Under the pieces are notes generated by a model that saw nothing but the letters and a program-made list of their open reading frames with translations, was not told the origin of the DNA and ran no database searches. A stretch of DNA of 64,000 nt from positions 1 to 64,000 of the forward strand of contig NZ_JAKFFS010000006.1 of the NCBI RefSeq assembly GCF_021502725.1, read 5' to 3'. Position numbers and translations under genes: made by a program. Below are positions 11,011 to 19,588 of the stretch, in pieces. Numbering within the stretch: the stretch's first letter is position 1; every line of letters begins with the position of its first letter. The stretch is from Dyadobacter sp. CY345. GTDB taxonomy: Bacteria > Bacteroidota > Bacteroidia > Cytophagales > Spirosomataceae.

Positions 11011-13209
11011 CTATATCGCCTCGATCTCTATCACCACACTCGTTCTCCTGGCATTCACAACCGGATTAAAACCAGCCGTCATCAAATATTCTCCTGAGTA
11101 TATCTGGTCGTCCTTGATTGCTGATTTGGTCTCAGGATATAGATTTAATTCTTTCACTCTATAATTTTTCGAAGCATCTAGTCCTTCCAGGCGAATCGGC
11201 GTCTCGGAACCATCGCCATTTCTGTTTCCAACTAGATAAGCGAATAAAACTGCTTTGGATTTGCTTTTCCCAGCATACATCAGTGCTGCATACTCATTTT
11301 TCTTAGGATCAATTAACCTGAAAAGATCACCCTGAAAAATGATATTTTTTACCGCATTGTAATTGGCTACGGCCTGCTGACTGAATTGTAGATCCTTTTC
11401 GTTTAAATCGCCTACCACAATATCGTAACCCAACCGGCCCATCATGGCCACATCCGTACGGAATTTCAAGGGTTGTTTTCCCCAGTCGGTTACGTGTGCG
11501 CTTTGCGTGATCGACGGAAAAAAATAAGAATATTCCCATTGCATAAATACCCGCTCCAAAGGATCGGTATTATCGCTGGGCCAGAATTCTGTAAAATATT
11601 TCATCGCTTCATAATCTGCGCGGCCTCCTCCACCCGAGCAAAGCATCATCGGCACTTTTGGATATTTTGCGCGAAGTTTTTCTAAAACCTTATACAACCC
11701 CTTTACGTAATCCACATAAAGCTGGGACTGACTTTGCTTGCTTTTTTCAAGGTAAGAGGAATAGGGATTAAACATTGTCGCATTGCAATCCCATTTGATG
11801 TAAGCGATTTCCGGATTTTCGGTGAAAAGTTTATCCAGAATTCCGTAAACAAAATCCTGAACTTCCGGATTAGACAAATCCAGGGGAAGCTGATTGCGCA
11901 TGTAATGTTCCGGGCGCTGCGGTTGCTTGATCACCCAGTCCGGATGTTTTTCATACAACTCACTTTTTGGATTTACCATTTCAGGTTCGACCCAGATACC
12001 GAATTTGATTCCCGTTTTCTTTGCTTCCTTCACCAGATAGCCTATCCCGTTTGGCAATTTCTTTACATTTTCCTGCCAATCTCCCAAACCGGCCCCGTCA
12101 CTATTCCTTGGATATTTATTGGCAAACCAGCCGTCATCCAATAAAAACAGATCCACGCCCAGCTTCTTGCCATCTCTAAAGAGTTCAGAAAGTTTGTCTT
12201 GGTTAAAATCGAAGTAAGTCGCTTCCCAATTATTCAACAGTGTCATTCTGGTGCCTTCACCATCCAAAATTCGATATTTTCTGGCCCAATTATGCAAGTT
12301 GCGGCTTGCTTCTCCTTTCCCGTTTTCTGAGAAAGTGCAGATGAAAGACGGTGTTTTAAATTCCTGTTTTGATGCGAGCGGATATTCGGAGGCATAAGGG
12401 TTTATGCCAGCGATTAATCGCAAATTATGATACGAATCAACCTCAAATTCCATTTTGAAATTTCCTGACCAGGCTAATGTTCCCAGTAAAACTTTTCCCT
12501 CCGTTTCTGTTGCAGGTTTATCAAATGAAAGTGAAAAACAGGGTGGCTGATAAAGATTGGCGCGGGTTCCCAGTTTGGAATCCAACACTCGGATTCCGGC
12601 TGTCAATAGCTCTTCTTCCGGATTCATTTCCTTGGCCCAGGTTCCGTTGTAATGCGTCAGATAATAATCCTTAGCAATGAAATAGAGATTGGCAGAAGCA
12701 TATTTTTGAAGCGTAATGGGTTTCTTCTCTTCGCTCTTAATCACACTCCATTGCTCCACCACATTTTCCTGAAAATAGGTTTTGTAATAAAGTGTCACTT
12801 CCACTGCGTACACGGGGTCTTTCAACACAATGCTCGTAAGACTTACATTGTCATTTTCCTTTGCGCTGTTGTGGCTCACGTAAACAAGATCTAACGATTT
12901 GTTTCCGTCGCTATGCGTAAGCTGCAGCGCTGGTTCGGAGACATTCCATGTTCCCGCAGGCGTATAAGCTGAGTTATAAATCCCCGCATTTCCGTCGCGT
13001 TGACGGCTCTGCGATGGGATGAGTTTGTATTCTGCTGGCTGGCTTAGTTTCTTTCCGAAATAGGTGATTCCGAGATGATTTTCCTTGTCTGTTTGCAGCA
13101 CCAGAACATTTTGTCTGGTTTCAATCGGGATGATAGTTGGCACATTCTGAGCAAAGGAACTGCTAACAAGGATGATCAGAAAAGCGGAATGGATTATTCT
13201 TTTGTACAC
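11011..13209 (-). CDS. GH36 alpha-galactosidase
   Basis: This 732-aa protein has a signal peptide (about 1-20, ending SFAQ). The GH36 layout is complete: N-terminal beta-sandwich, a (beta/alpha)8 barrel with LLDDGWF, the nucleophile in IKWDCN (Asp about 473), CSGGGGRADYE, and the acid/base Asp in SDNTDPLERV (about 547), followed by a C-terminal beta domain. It would release terminal alpha-1,6-galactose, for example from galactomannan or raffinose-type sugars, probably in the periplasm. Together with the GH26 mannanase upstream this is the best clue to a galactomannan-like substrate for the locus. Confidence 0.92.
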   Translation of the reverse strand: MYKRIIHSAFLIILVSSSFAQNVPTIIPIETRQNVLVLQTDKENHLGITYFGKKLSQPAEYKLIPSQSRQRDGNAGIYNSAYTPAGTWNVSEPALQLTHSDGNKSLDLVYVSHNSAKENDNVSLTSIVLKDPVYAVEVTLYYKTYFQENVVEQWSVIKSEEKKPITLQKYASANLYFIAKDYYLTHYNGTWAKEMNPEEELLTAGIRVLDSKLGTRANLYQPPCFSLSFDKPATETEGKVLLGTLAWSGNFKMEFEVDSYHNLRLIAGINPYASEYPLASKQEFKTPSFICTFSENGKGEASRNLHNWARKYRILDGEGTRMTLLNNWEATYFDFNQDKLSELFRDGKKLGVDLFLLDDGWFANKYPRNSDGAGLGDWQENVKKLPNGIGYLVKEAKKTGIKFGIWVEPEMVNPKSELYEKHPDWVIKQPQRPEHYMRNQLPLDLSNPEVQDFVYGILDKLFTENPEIAYIKWDCNATMFNPYSSYLEKSKQSQSQLYVDYVKGLYKVLEKLRAKYPKVPMMLCSGGGGRADYEAMKYFTEFWPSDNTDPLERVFMQWEYSYFFPSITQSAHVTDWGKQPLKFRTDVAMMGRLGYDIVVGDLNEKDLQFSQQAVANYNAVKNIIFQGDLFRLIDPKKNEYAALMYAGKSKSKAVLFAYLVGNRNGDGSETPIRLEGLDASKNYRVKELNLYPETKSAIKDDQIYSGEYLMTAGFNPVVNARRTSVVIEIEAI

Positions 13210-13237
13210 AACTGTTGTAATTTATTATGGATAGTAT

Positions 13238-15940
13238 TTATTCACCCTGACTGAACCGAATTGCCTTTATCCTGATTGGAGCTCCGGTAAAGACAAAATA
13301 AACATCTTTTGTACCTGATACTGAGGCGGCAGCGATATCAAGGATCATTTTATCATTGTATTCCCCGGAGAATTTACCTAAAAGAACTCCATCTGTGCTG
13401 CCTTCATGCGCCTCGATCGTTCCAAAGGGAGGTGTCGGTGCATTCCGCCCGGGAACACGAATAATTTCAATGTGTTTGATGTCGGTAAGATCAGTTCCTT
13501 TAAGCCTGAAAGACGCCCCTGGGTTCCTGACAAATGCCATTGTACTGTCATTGGTAAAACCTATTTCTTTGACCTGGTCGGCTAATCTTACGGGCACAAC
13601 CGGATTGAGAAGGATAACAGTTGCTTCAGATGATTGTGAGGATGCTGTTTTTGTACCCCGATCGGAGTATGCGGCGCGGAATATGAAGCTGCCTTCCGTA
13701 TCTCCCTTCGGAACAGCGGTTGTATAGGTGCCTTTTACAGGTAATGTTTTGGCCGGTTTAGGCGCATCTGACAAGCTCATAATATAGCGGACAATTCCTT
13801 TCACATCGCTTTCCGCCATGGTCGGGTGTGCGGGCATAAATGCATCACCCCAAACGCCCGAACCACCATTTAATATCTTCTTGGACAAACCTGCTACGGC
13901 ACTTTGATCACCTTTGTATTTCGCAGATATGGCTGTAAAAGAAGGCCCTAGCACCTTTTCCTTAATGGCGTGACAAGCCTTACAATCTCCATTATTGATA
14001 AGCGAAATCGCGGTGGCATATTGCGCGGAAGCATCTACACTCATTTGCTTTTGTGCGATCCGGGTTAGGTTAAAACCTTCTGAGAGATAGTTGGTACTAA
14101 CAGAAACCTGAGAAGGCAATATTTTCTTGTTTGTAAGACTGCCATCTTCCTTGTCACTTACACGCACTTCATACTGAATGCTTTTTCCAGGAAAATAGAA
14201 GGTGGAGTTTCCTTTTGTTATTTTAAATTCTACCACCGGAGGTTCATTACCGGCTTTTATTTCAACCGATTTGGTATTCTTCTCCCCGGCTTTGTCTGTT
14301 ACAGTCAGGGTTGCCCGATAAGTGCCGAATGTTGTAAAAGTAATGGTTGGATTAGCTTCTTTTAGTGTTTTGAAAACCGCATTGTTTTTCCTGACAACCC
14401 ATTCATATTGCAGCGCGTCGTCTTCATCAAAGTCTTTCGTTCCTTCCGAGGACAGCGTAACCTGCATCGGAAGTCCACCTGCCGTTTTGCTCGCTGATGC
14501 TTCTACCAAAGGTTTCCTGTTTCCGCTGTTGTACTCGATCCGGATCAGCTCGGCCTCCGGGTTATCTTTAAAATATCCATTTCCATATTCAAGCACATAC
14601 AGATCACCGTCCGGCCCGAATTTCATGTCGATAGGCCCTTTTAATTTCAAATCAGGCAGAAAGCGTTCCATGGATTTGTACTCGCCGTTTTCATGCATTT
14701 CCACCACATTGATCCATCCGCGCACCCAATCAGTGATGAACCATTTTCCTTCATAGTATTCCGGAAATAATCGAGATGCGTTTTTGAAATCGTCTTTTCT
14801 GAATACCGGCCCGCCCACCGCGCTGTTGCCCCCACTTTCCATCAGCGGGAATTCCTGGCTTTGCGCTTTTGAATACCAGATAAATGCAGGCTGTGCAGCC
14901 GGAAGTTCTTTCAATCCGGTACTGTTTGGTGAATTATTAACGGGATGAACAGCATCAAAAGGTTCTCTGGAAACTTTGGTGGCGAAGTCATATTTCACGT
15001 AAGCCTTATTGTTGGCTACAAAATATGGCCAACCGTAAAATCCTGGCCCCTTCGCGCGGTTGAATTCATCGTAAGATTGCGGTCCGCGCTTTTCCAGATC
15101 ATCGCGGGAACCGTCCGGTCCTATTTCGCCCCAGTAAAGCCACCCGGTTTTCGAATCGATTGTTGGCCGCCAAGGGTTTCTATTACCCATCGTGTAAATT
15201 TCGGGTTTGGTCTGCGGCGTTCCCGCAGGGAAAAGATTGCCTTTTGGGATCGTATATGTGCCGTCTGGTTCCGGATGGATACGCAGGATTTTACCTCTTA
15301 AATCATTGGTATTCGGGGAGGATTTCTGGGAATCCCGGGGTGATTCTCCTGCCCTTTCATCAAGAGGAGCAAAACCGTCAGAAGCACGGGAAAATGTATT
15401 ATCCCCCGTAGTCAGATAGAGGTTTTTGTCCTTATCGAAAAGCATTCCTCCCCCTACATGGCAGCATTCTTCGCGCTGCACCGGCACTTCCAAAACCACC
15501 TTTCTTGAGGTTTCCAGTAACTCCTTACCATGCCACTCGTAACGGACCAGCACGTTTTTCGCCTCGTCGCCAGCCAGGGAATAGTAAATGTAAATCCAGT
15601 GGTTCTTTTCATAATCAGGATCAAGGATGACTCCTTGCATGCCATCTTCCCCTTCGGTGACTTCTCCTGCTTTATTTACATATTTTGTGCTGACAGCAAA
15701 CTCAGCTACCGTTTCCATGGCTTGTGACTTTGGATCATATACCTTCAACTTACCCTTCCTTTCCGCGTAGAGTACCCTGCCGTCTTTCAAAATCTGAAAC
15801 TGCATGGGTTCTTCAAGCCTTTGACCAAGAACCACTTTGGTGAACCGGTTACTTTCCGGCTTTTTGGGTGTTTGCGAAACGGAAGTTACGCTTGTTGCAA
15901 GCGAAATCAGTAATGCAGTAATTAATACTGCAGGCTTCAT
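13238..15940 (-). CDS. Sorbosone dehydrogenase-like propeller / PKD / cytochrome c / carbohydrate-binding fusion
   Basis: This protein of about 900 aa is read from MKPAVLIT (15940), which places the signal peptide at the N-terminus; the longer frame to 15979 adds 13 hydrophilic residues before it. Residues about 30-470 form a PQQ-dependent glucose/sorbosone dehydrogenase-type beta-propeller (MQGVILDPDY, TGDNTFS, MGNRNPWRP). Residues about 480-570 look like a PKD domain (DFDEDDALQYEWVV). A mono-haem cytochrome c follows with CKACH (about 654), and the C-terminal 150 residues resemble a CBM6-like carbohydrate-binding domain. The predicted role is periplasmic sugar oxidation with electron transfer through its own haem. 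The substrate is unknown. Confidence 0.85.
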   Translation of the reverse strand: MKPAVLITALLISLATSVTSVSQTPKKPESNRFTKVVLGQRLEEPMQFQILKDGRVLYAERKGKLKVYDPKSQAMETVAEFAVSTKYVNKAGEVTEGEDGMQGVILDPDYEKNHWIYIYYSLAGDEAKNVLVRYEWHGKELLETSRKVVLEVPVQREECCHVGGGMLFDKDKNLYLTTGDNTFSRASDGFAPLDERAGESPRDSQKSSPNTNDLRGKILRIHPEPDGTYTIPKGNLFPAGTPQTKPEIYTMGNRNPWRPTIDSKTGWLYWGEIGPDGSRDDLEKRGPQSYDEFNRAKGPGFYGWPYFVANNKAYVKYDFATKVSREPFDAVHPVNNSPNSTGLKELPAAQPAFIWYSKAQSQEFPLMESGGNSAVGGPVFRKDDFKNASRLFPEYYEGKWFITDWVRGWINVVEMHENGEYKSMERFLPDLKLKGPIDMKFGPDGDLYVLEYGNGYFKDNPEAELIRIEYNSGNRKPLVEASASKTAGGLPMQVTLSSEGTKDFDEDDALQYEWVVRKNNAVFKTLKEANPTITFTTFGTYRATLTVTDKAGEKNTKSVEIKAGNEPPVVEFKITKGNSTFYFPGKSIQYEVRVSDKEDGSLTNKKILPSQVSVSTNYLSEGFNLTRIAQKQMSVDASAQYATAISLINNGDCKACHAIKEKVLGPSFTAISAKYKGDQSAVAGLSKKILNGGSGVWGDAFMPAHPTMAESDVKGIVRYIMSLSDAPKPAKTLPVKGTYTTAVPKGDTEGSFIFRAAYSDRGTKTASSQSSEATVILLNPVVPVRLADQVKEIGFTNDSTMAFVRNPGASFRLKGTDLTDIKHIEIIRVPGRNAPTPPFGTIEAHEGSTDGVLLGKFSGEYNDKMILDIAAASVSGTKDVYFVFTGAPIRIKAIRFSQGE

Positions 15941-16033
15941 GATCCCATATTTATTATAAGATTCGCGTGTTTTTGACATCAGAAAAAGGCTTGAATATTT
16001 TGGCAGTGTTGTAAATCTAAATGGTTGACACGA

Positions 16034-17344
16034 CTATTTAAAGAGCTGGTAGGCTTTGCTTAGAAATGGCTTATACATAGGCTCGTGCTTTGGCATATTC
16101 AGATAAAACAGCACGATCATATTGTTTTCAGGATCTATGATGTAATCTGTGCCGTACAATCCTCCCCACGCAAATGCGGTGTTGGAAACTTCCGGAACGG
16201 GTTTCTTTTCTGCATTATAGAGTTCAAACCCAAGCCCGAACTGAAACCCCTTTCCACCTGAGTTCACCTTAGGCAGCCGGTTCACCTTGGTCATCAGCTC
16301 AATCGTTTCGGGTTTTAGGATACGCTTGCCATTGTATTCGCCTTTATTGAGCAGCATTTGACAAAATTTGGCATAGTCGCCAATAGGCCCGTTCAGTCCG
16401 ATAGCTCCCTCTGCATAAGTTTGAACCGGGCTGATCGTAGTCTCGCTAAATTTGTTGGATTGCGGCACCAGTTTGCCATCAATGTCGCTGTAAGCTTTCA
16501 CAAACCGATTCATTTTCGAGGGATCATAGTACCAATCCGTTTCGGTCATACCCAAAGGGTCCAAAACCGTTGATTTGATATATTCGCGAAGACTTTTGCC
16601 CGATATGAGCTCGACCATATATGCGAGCATATTCGTGCTGATATGGTAGCTCCATTCGCTGCCGGGATCGAAGCCCAGCGGGTATTTTGCAAGGGCCACC
16701 ATTTCCTCTTTGAGATATTTTGCCGTGCCAGCTCCGCCGGTTCGCTGGCCGGGCCCAGCCGGTGTTGTTGTTGCTGAGGTTGCAGCTGCATTTTTTTTCT
16801 CCATTTCTGCGCGACGTGCCTTTCCTACCAGCCCGGCGCTGATTCCCGACGAGTGCGACATCAGATGCGCGAATGTCATCGGTGTTTTTACCGGCCTGGT
16901 CTCAAATGTTCCATCCTCTTTAATGGCTGTGGCAACTTTATCGGAAATCTCGGGGAAATATTTAGAAACCGGGTCATCGACCGAAACTAACCCTTTTTCC
17001 ACCAGGGTCATAAAAGCTACGGTCGTCACTGCTTTGGTTTGAGAAAACAGGATATAGTAATCATCCACAGCAGCCGGCACCTTGTTTTCCACATCTTTGT
17101 AGCCAAATGCTTTGTTGTACACGACATTTCCGCCTTTGGCAACAAAACCTACCATGCTGCTGGCTTTCTCCTGCTCAATAAAACTTTGCAGCAGCGAGTC
17201 AATGCGTTTTGTTTTGTCTTCGCTTGTTCCGGTGGCTTTGAGATCAGCTTTGTAATCTAATTCTTGCGGCGCGGGCGATTTTTGTTGGGCAATTGTGCTG
17301 GTGAATGCAGCCAAAAGCGCGAGGCTCAAATATATTTTTTTCAT
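16034..17344 (-). CDS. Serine hydrolase, class C beta-lactamase-like (copy 2)
   Basis: This 436-aa secreted protein has the same length and motifs as the gene at 1285-2595: signal peptide ending TIAQ, SQTK (SxxK), SYHIST and the AFAWGGLYG segment. The two are paralogues of high identity by eye. Both are followed on the minus strand by carbohydrate-locus genes, so a duplication bracketing the esterase block is likely. It probably acts as a periplasmic esterase or peptidase with a nucleophilic serine. True beta-lactamase activity is not expected from this context. Confidence 0.85.
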   Translation of the reverse strand: MKKIYLSLALLAAFTSTIAQQKSPAPQELDYKADLKATGTSEDKTKRIDSLLQSFIEQEKASSMVGFVAKGGNVVYNKAFGYKDVENKVPAAVDDYYILFSQTKAVTTVAFMTLVEKGLVSVDDPVSKYFPEISDKVATAIKEDGTFETRPVKTPMTFAHLMSHSSGISAGLVGKARRAEMEKKNAAATSATTTPAGPGQRTGGAGTAKYLKEEMVALAKYPLGFDPGSEWSYHISTNMLAYMVELISGKSLREYIKSTVLDPLGMTETDWYYDPSKMNRFVKAYSDIDGKLVPQSNKFSETTISPVQTYAEGAIGLNGPIGDYAKFCQMLLNKGEYNGKRILKPETIELMTKVNRLPKVNSGGKGFQFGLGFELYNAEKKPVPEVSNTAFAWGGLYGTDYIIDPENNMIVLFYLNMPKHEPMYKPFLSKAYQLFK

Positions 17345-17450
17345 AATAATTAAAGGATTAGGAATAGCTAAGTTTATTTCTCATCAAAGCTACATTTATT
17401 GATATGGTATAGTAAGTATAATACATGGCACGTCTATTGATTCAAAAGCA

Positions 17451-18590
17451 TTATTTGCTATATATATTTTTTAGATCGTTTTCAAATAATGTGTATTTAT
17501 TGTCATAAAACTTTTTAAAATCCGGTACGGCGGGATGCCCGGGAAACGGAGCGTAGTAATGGGTTTCGCTTTTCGTATCATTTCGCCAAACGAGCACGTA
17601 AGCCAAATTCAATTTGTTCTTTTGTAGTACTTTAAGAAGTACATCCGTATACCAGACAGGATTCACGATGGATTCAAGACCTGTTTCCGTAAATGCAGCA
17701 AGTTTTTTGTTATTCAGTGCAAAGTCATTTACGATTTTGAGTTTCTTTACAGCCTGCTCCAGATTGTATTTGCCATCGCGTCCCATGTCTCCGTAGTTAT
17801 CCATACCAACAAGATCAACCCAGTCATTGCCCGGATACCGCTCTGTAAATTCTGCCACAGTATTGAATTTATTATCAGGAGAAAAAGCATAAATTAGGTT
17901 ATGAACATCCAGACTATCTCTTAGATAACCAGCAGTGAATTGCCACAATGACTTAAATTCGTCCGGTGTGCAATAAGCTTTACCCCACCAGAACCAATCG
18001 CCGTCAAACTCGTGATACGGCCTGAAAATAAGTGGAATCTGCTCCCCGTTGGCTCCTTTAAGACTTTTGAACCAGCCCGCCAACCCTTGCAAAATGAGCT
18101 TATAATCCTGATGATTTTTCCCTCCCGGAACAATGTATTTAACCGCTGGCAAAGAAACGGAATCCTTCCAGTAGAAACCACCGCCGGACACCGGGTTGGA
18201 AAAATGCCAGGATATGGTCGTAATTCCGCCACGCGTGTAGGTATCAGTAACCAGTTTTCTCAGGCGGTCTTCACTTTTCTTTATGGATTCTGCAGACCTG
18301 CCCGTTAGTGGCGCTATGTCAACCCCAATGACTGCCGGGTGCGATCCAACAGCTGACTTCACATCCGAACGTCCTGGTTCATCACGCCAGCCATGTCCGT
18401 AATCCGTAGCATCCTGGTGTCCAAAAAGTGTGTGCTTTTTGGCTAGCACGTGCATATTTTGATAAAGTGCGGTGGTTTCCTTTGTTGCTTTGGGATCAAT
18501 TAATTTTTGAGCCTGGGCCATGGATCCGGACAACAATGTGAGCGCCGCGAAAGCGATTGCTATTTTATTTATTTTGAAATTAATATGCAT
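17451..18590 (-). CDS. GH26 beta-mannanase
   Basis: This 379-aa protein has a signal peptide (about 1-27, ending AQAQ). The GH26 barrel is clear: LFGHQDATDYG near the N-terminus, the acid/base Glu in FRPYHEFDGDWFWWG (about 191) and the nucleophile Glu in FTETGLE (about 302). The DWFWWG substrate-cleft motif is characteristic of mannan-active GH26. It would cut beta-1,4-mannan backbones into mannobiose or oligosaccharides in the periplasm or at the cell surface. It lies immediately downstream of the isomerase-like gene, within the co-directional locus. Confidence 0.92.
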   Translation of the reverse strand: MHINFKINKIAIAFAALTLLSGSMAQAQKLIDPKATKETTALYQNMHVLAKKHTLFGHQDATDYGHGWRDEPGRSDVKSAVGSHPAVIGVDIAPLTGRSAESIKKSEDRLRKLVTDTYTRGGITTISWHFSNPVSGGGFYWKDSVSLPAVKYIVPGGKNHQDYKLILQGLAGWFKSLKGANGEQIPLIFRPYHEFDGDWFWWGKAYCTPDEFKSLWQFTAGYLRDSLDVHNLIYAFSPDNKFNTVAEFTERYPGNDWVDLVGMDNYGDMGRDGKYNLEQAVKKLKIVNDFALNNKKLAAFTETGLESIVNPVWYTDVLLKVLQKNKLNLAYVLVWRNDTKSETHYYAPFPGHPAVPDFKKFYDNKYTLFENDLKNIYSK

Positions 18591-18649
18591 TTGAAATAAA
18601 TATTACTGTATTAAGATGAGCTAAAAAAAGGCAATGTGATTTGACATTA

Positions 18650-19546
18650 TCATGCGACATCACAAATGCCTATTGCTTGTTTTAAAGATGCTATATCATC
18701 CTTGCGACTGGGGATAAATTCCTGCGCGACGAATCCCTTGTATCCCGTTTCTACAATGGCCTTCATAATGGCCGGGTAATACAACTCTTGGGTATCATCG
18801 ATTTCGTGTCTTCCCGGCACGCCTCCGGTGTGGTAATGCGAAATGTATTTGCTGTATTTTTTAATGGTTGCAATCACGTCACCTTCCATGATCTGCATGT
18901 GGTATATGTCGTACAGCAATTTGAATTTTTCAGAGCCTACCATCTCACACAAGCCTGCACCCCACGCAGTGCGGTCGCACATGTAGTCCCTGTGATTTAC
19001 TTTACTGTTGAGCAGTTCCATCACCATGGTCACATTGTGTTTTTCGGCAATGGGCATCAGTTTTTTTAAACCAACCGCGCAGTTTCTCATTCCGTCAAGA
19101 TCATTCATCCCGCGGCGATTTCCCGAAAAGCAAATGATCTGATTATAACCTGCTTGCTGGACCTCTGGTATAATATCTTCAAAACCTTTGATGAGCTCCT
19201 CATGATTAGCCGGATCGCAAAATCCCTTGTCCAGGCTTCTGGTCAAACCTTCACCCCAGGGCAACGCGCAGGTTAAACCCATTTTTTTCAGAACCGGCCA
19301 TTCAGACTGACCACACAACTCAATAGAAGTGATCCCCAGTTTCTTCACTTCTATTGCAAAGGTTTCAAAAGGAATTTTGTCATAACACCACCTGCATACC
19401 GAATGCCTGATCTGCCCATTCAGAACCGGCCCAAGCGCTTTCTGAGTTACGCCCCAAACGTCAGTCATTGTCATGAGAGGCCCAAGTAAGCCAGCTCCCG
19501 CCGCCATCGTTTTTAGAATTGAACGTCTGTTTTGATTGATCTCCAT
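18650..19546 (-). CDS. Tat-exported sugar isomerase-like TIM barrel (hydroxypyruvate isomerase family)
   Basis: This 298-aa protein begins with a twin-arginine signal (NRRSILKTMAAGAG, about residues 6-19). The rest is an AP-endonuclease-2 / xylose isomerase-like TIM barrel, with metal-site motifs such as MELLNSKVNH, LLYDIYHMQ and HYHTGGVPG, as in hydroxypyruvate isomerase (Hyi) and sugar phosphate isomerase/epimerase proteins. In Bacteroidota, Tat-exported members often sit in polysaccharide loci with uncertain activity. It lies between the GH26 and VCBS genes. Periplasmic sugar isomerisation or epimerisation is inferred, not shown. Confidence 0.85.
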   Translation of the reverse strand: MEINQNRRSILKTMAAGAGLLGPLMTMTDVWGVTQKALGPVLNGQIRHSVCRWCYDKIPFETFAIEVKKLGITSIELCGQSEWPVLKKMGLTCALPWGEGLTRSLDKGFCDPANHEELIKGFEDIIPEVQQAGYNQIICFSGNRRGMNDLDGMRNCAVGLKKLMPIAEKHNVTMVMELLNSKVNHRDYMCDRTAWGAGLCEMVGSEKFKLLYDIYHMQIMEGDVIATIKKYSKYISHYHTGGVPGRHEIDDTQELYYPAIMKAIVETGYKGFVAQEFIPSRKDDIASLKQAIGICDVA

Positions 19547-19588
19547 TATTTAATTTATTTTAGAAATGTTAATTCTCTGACATTTGAT

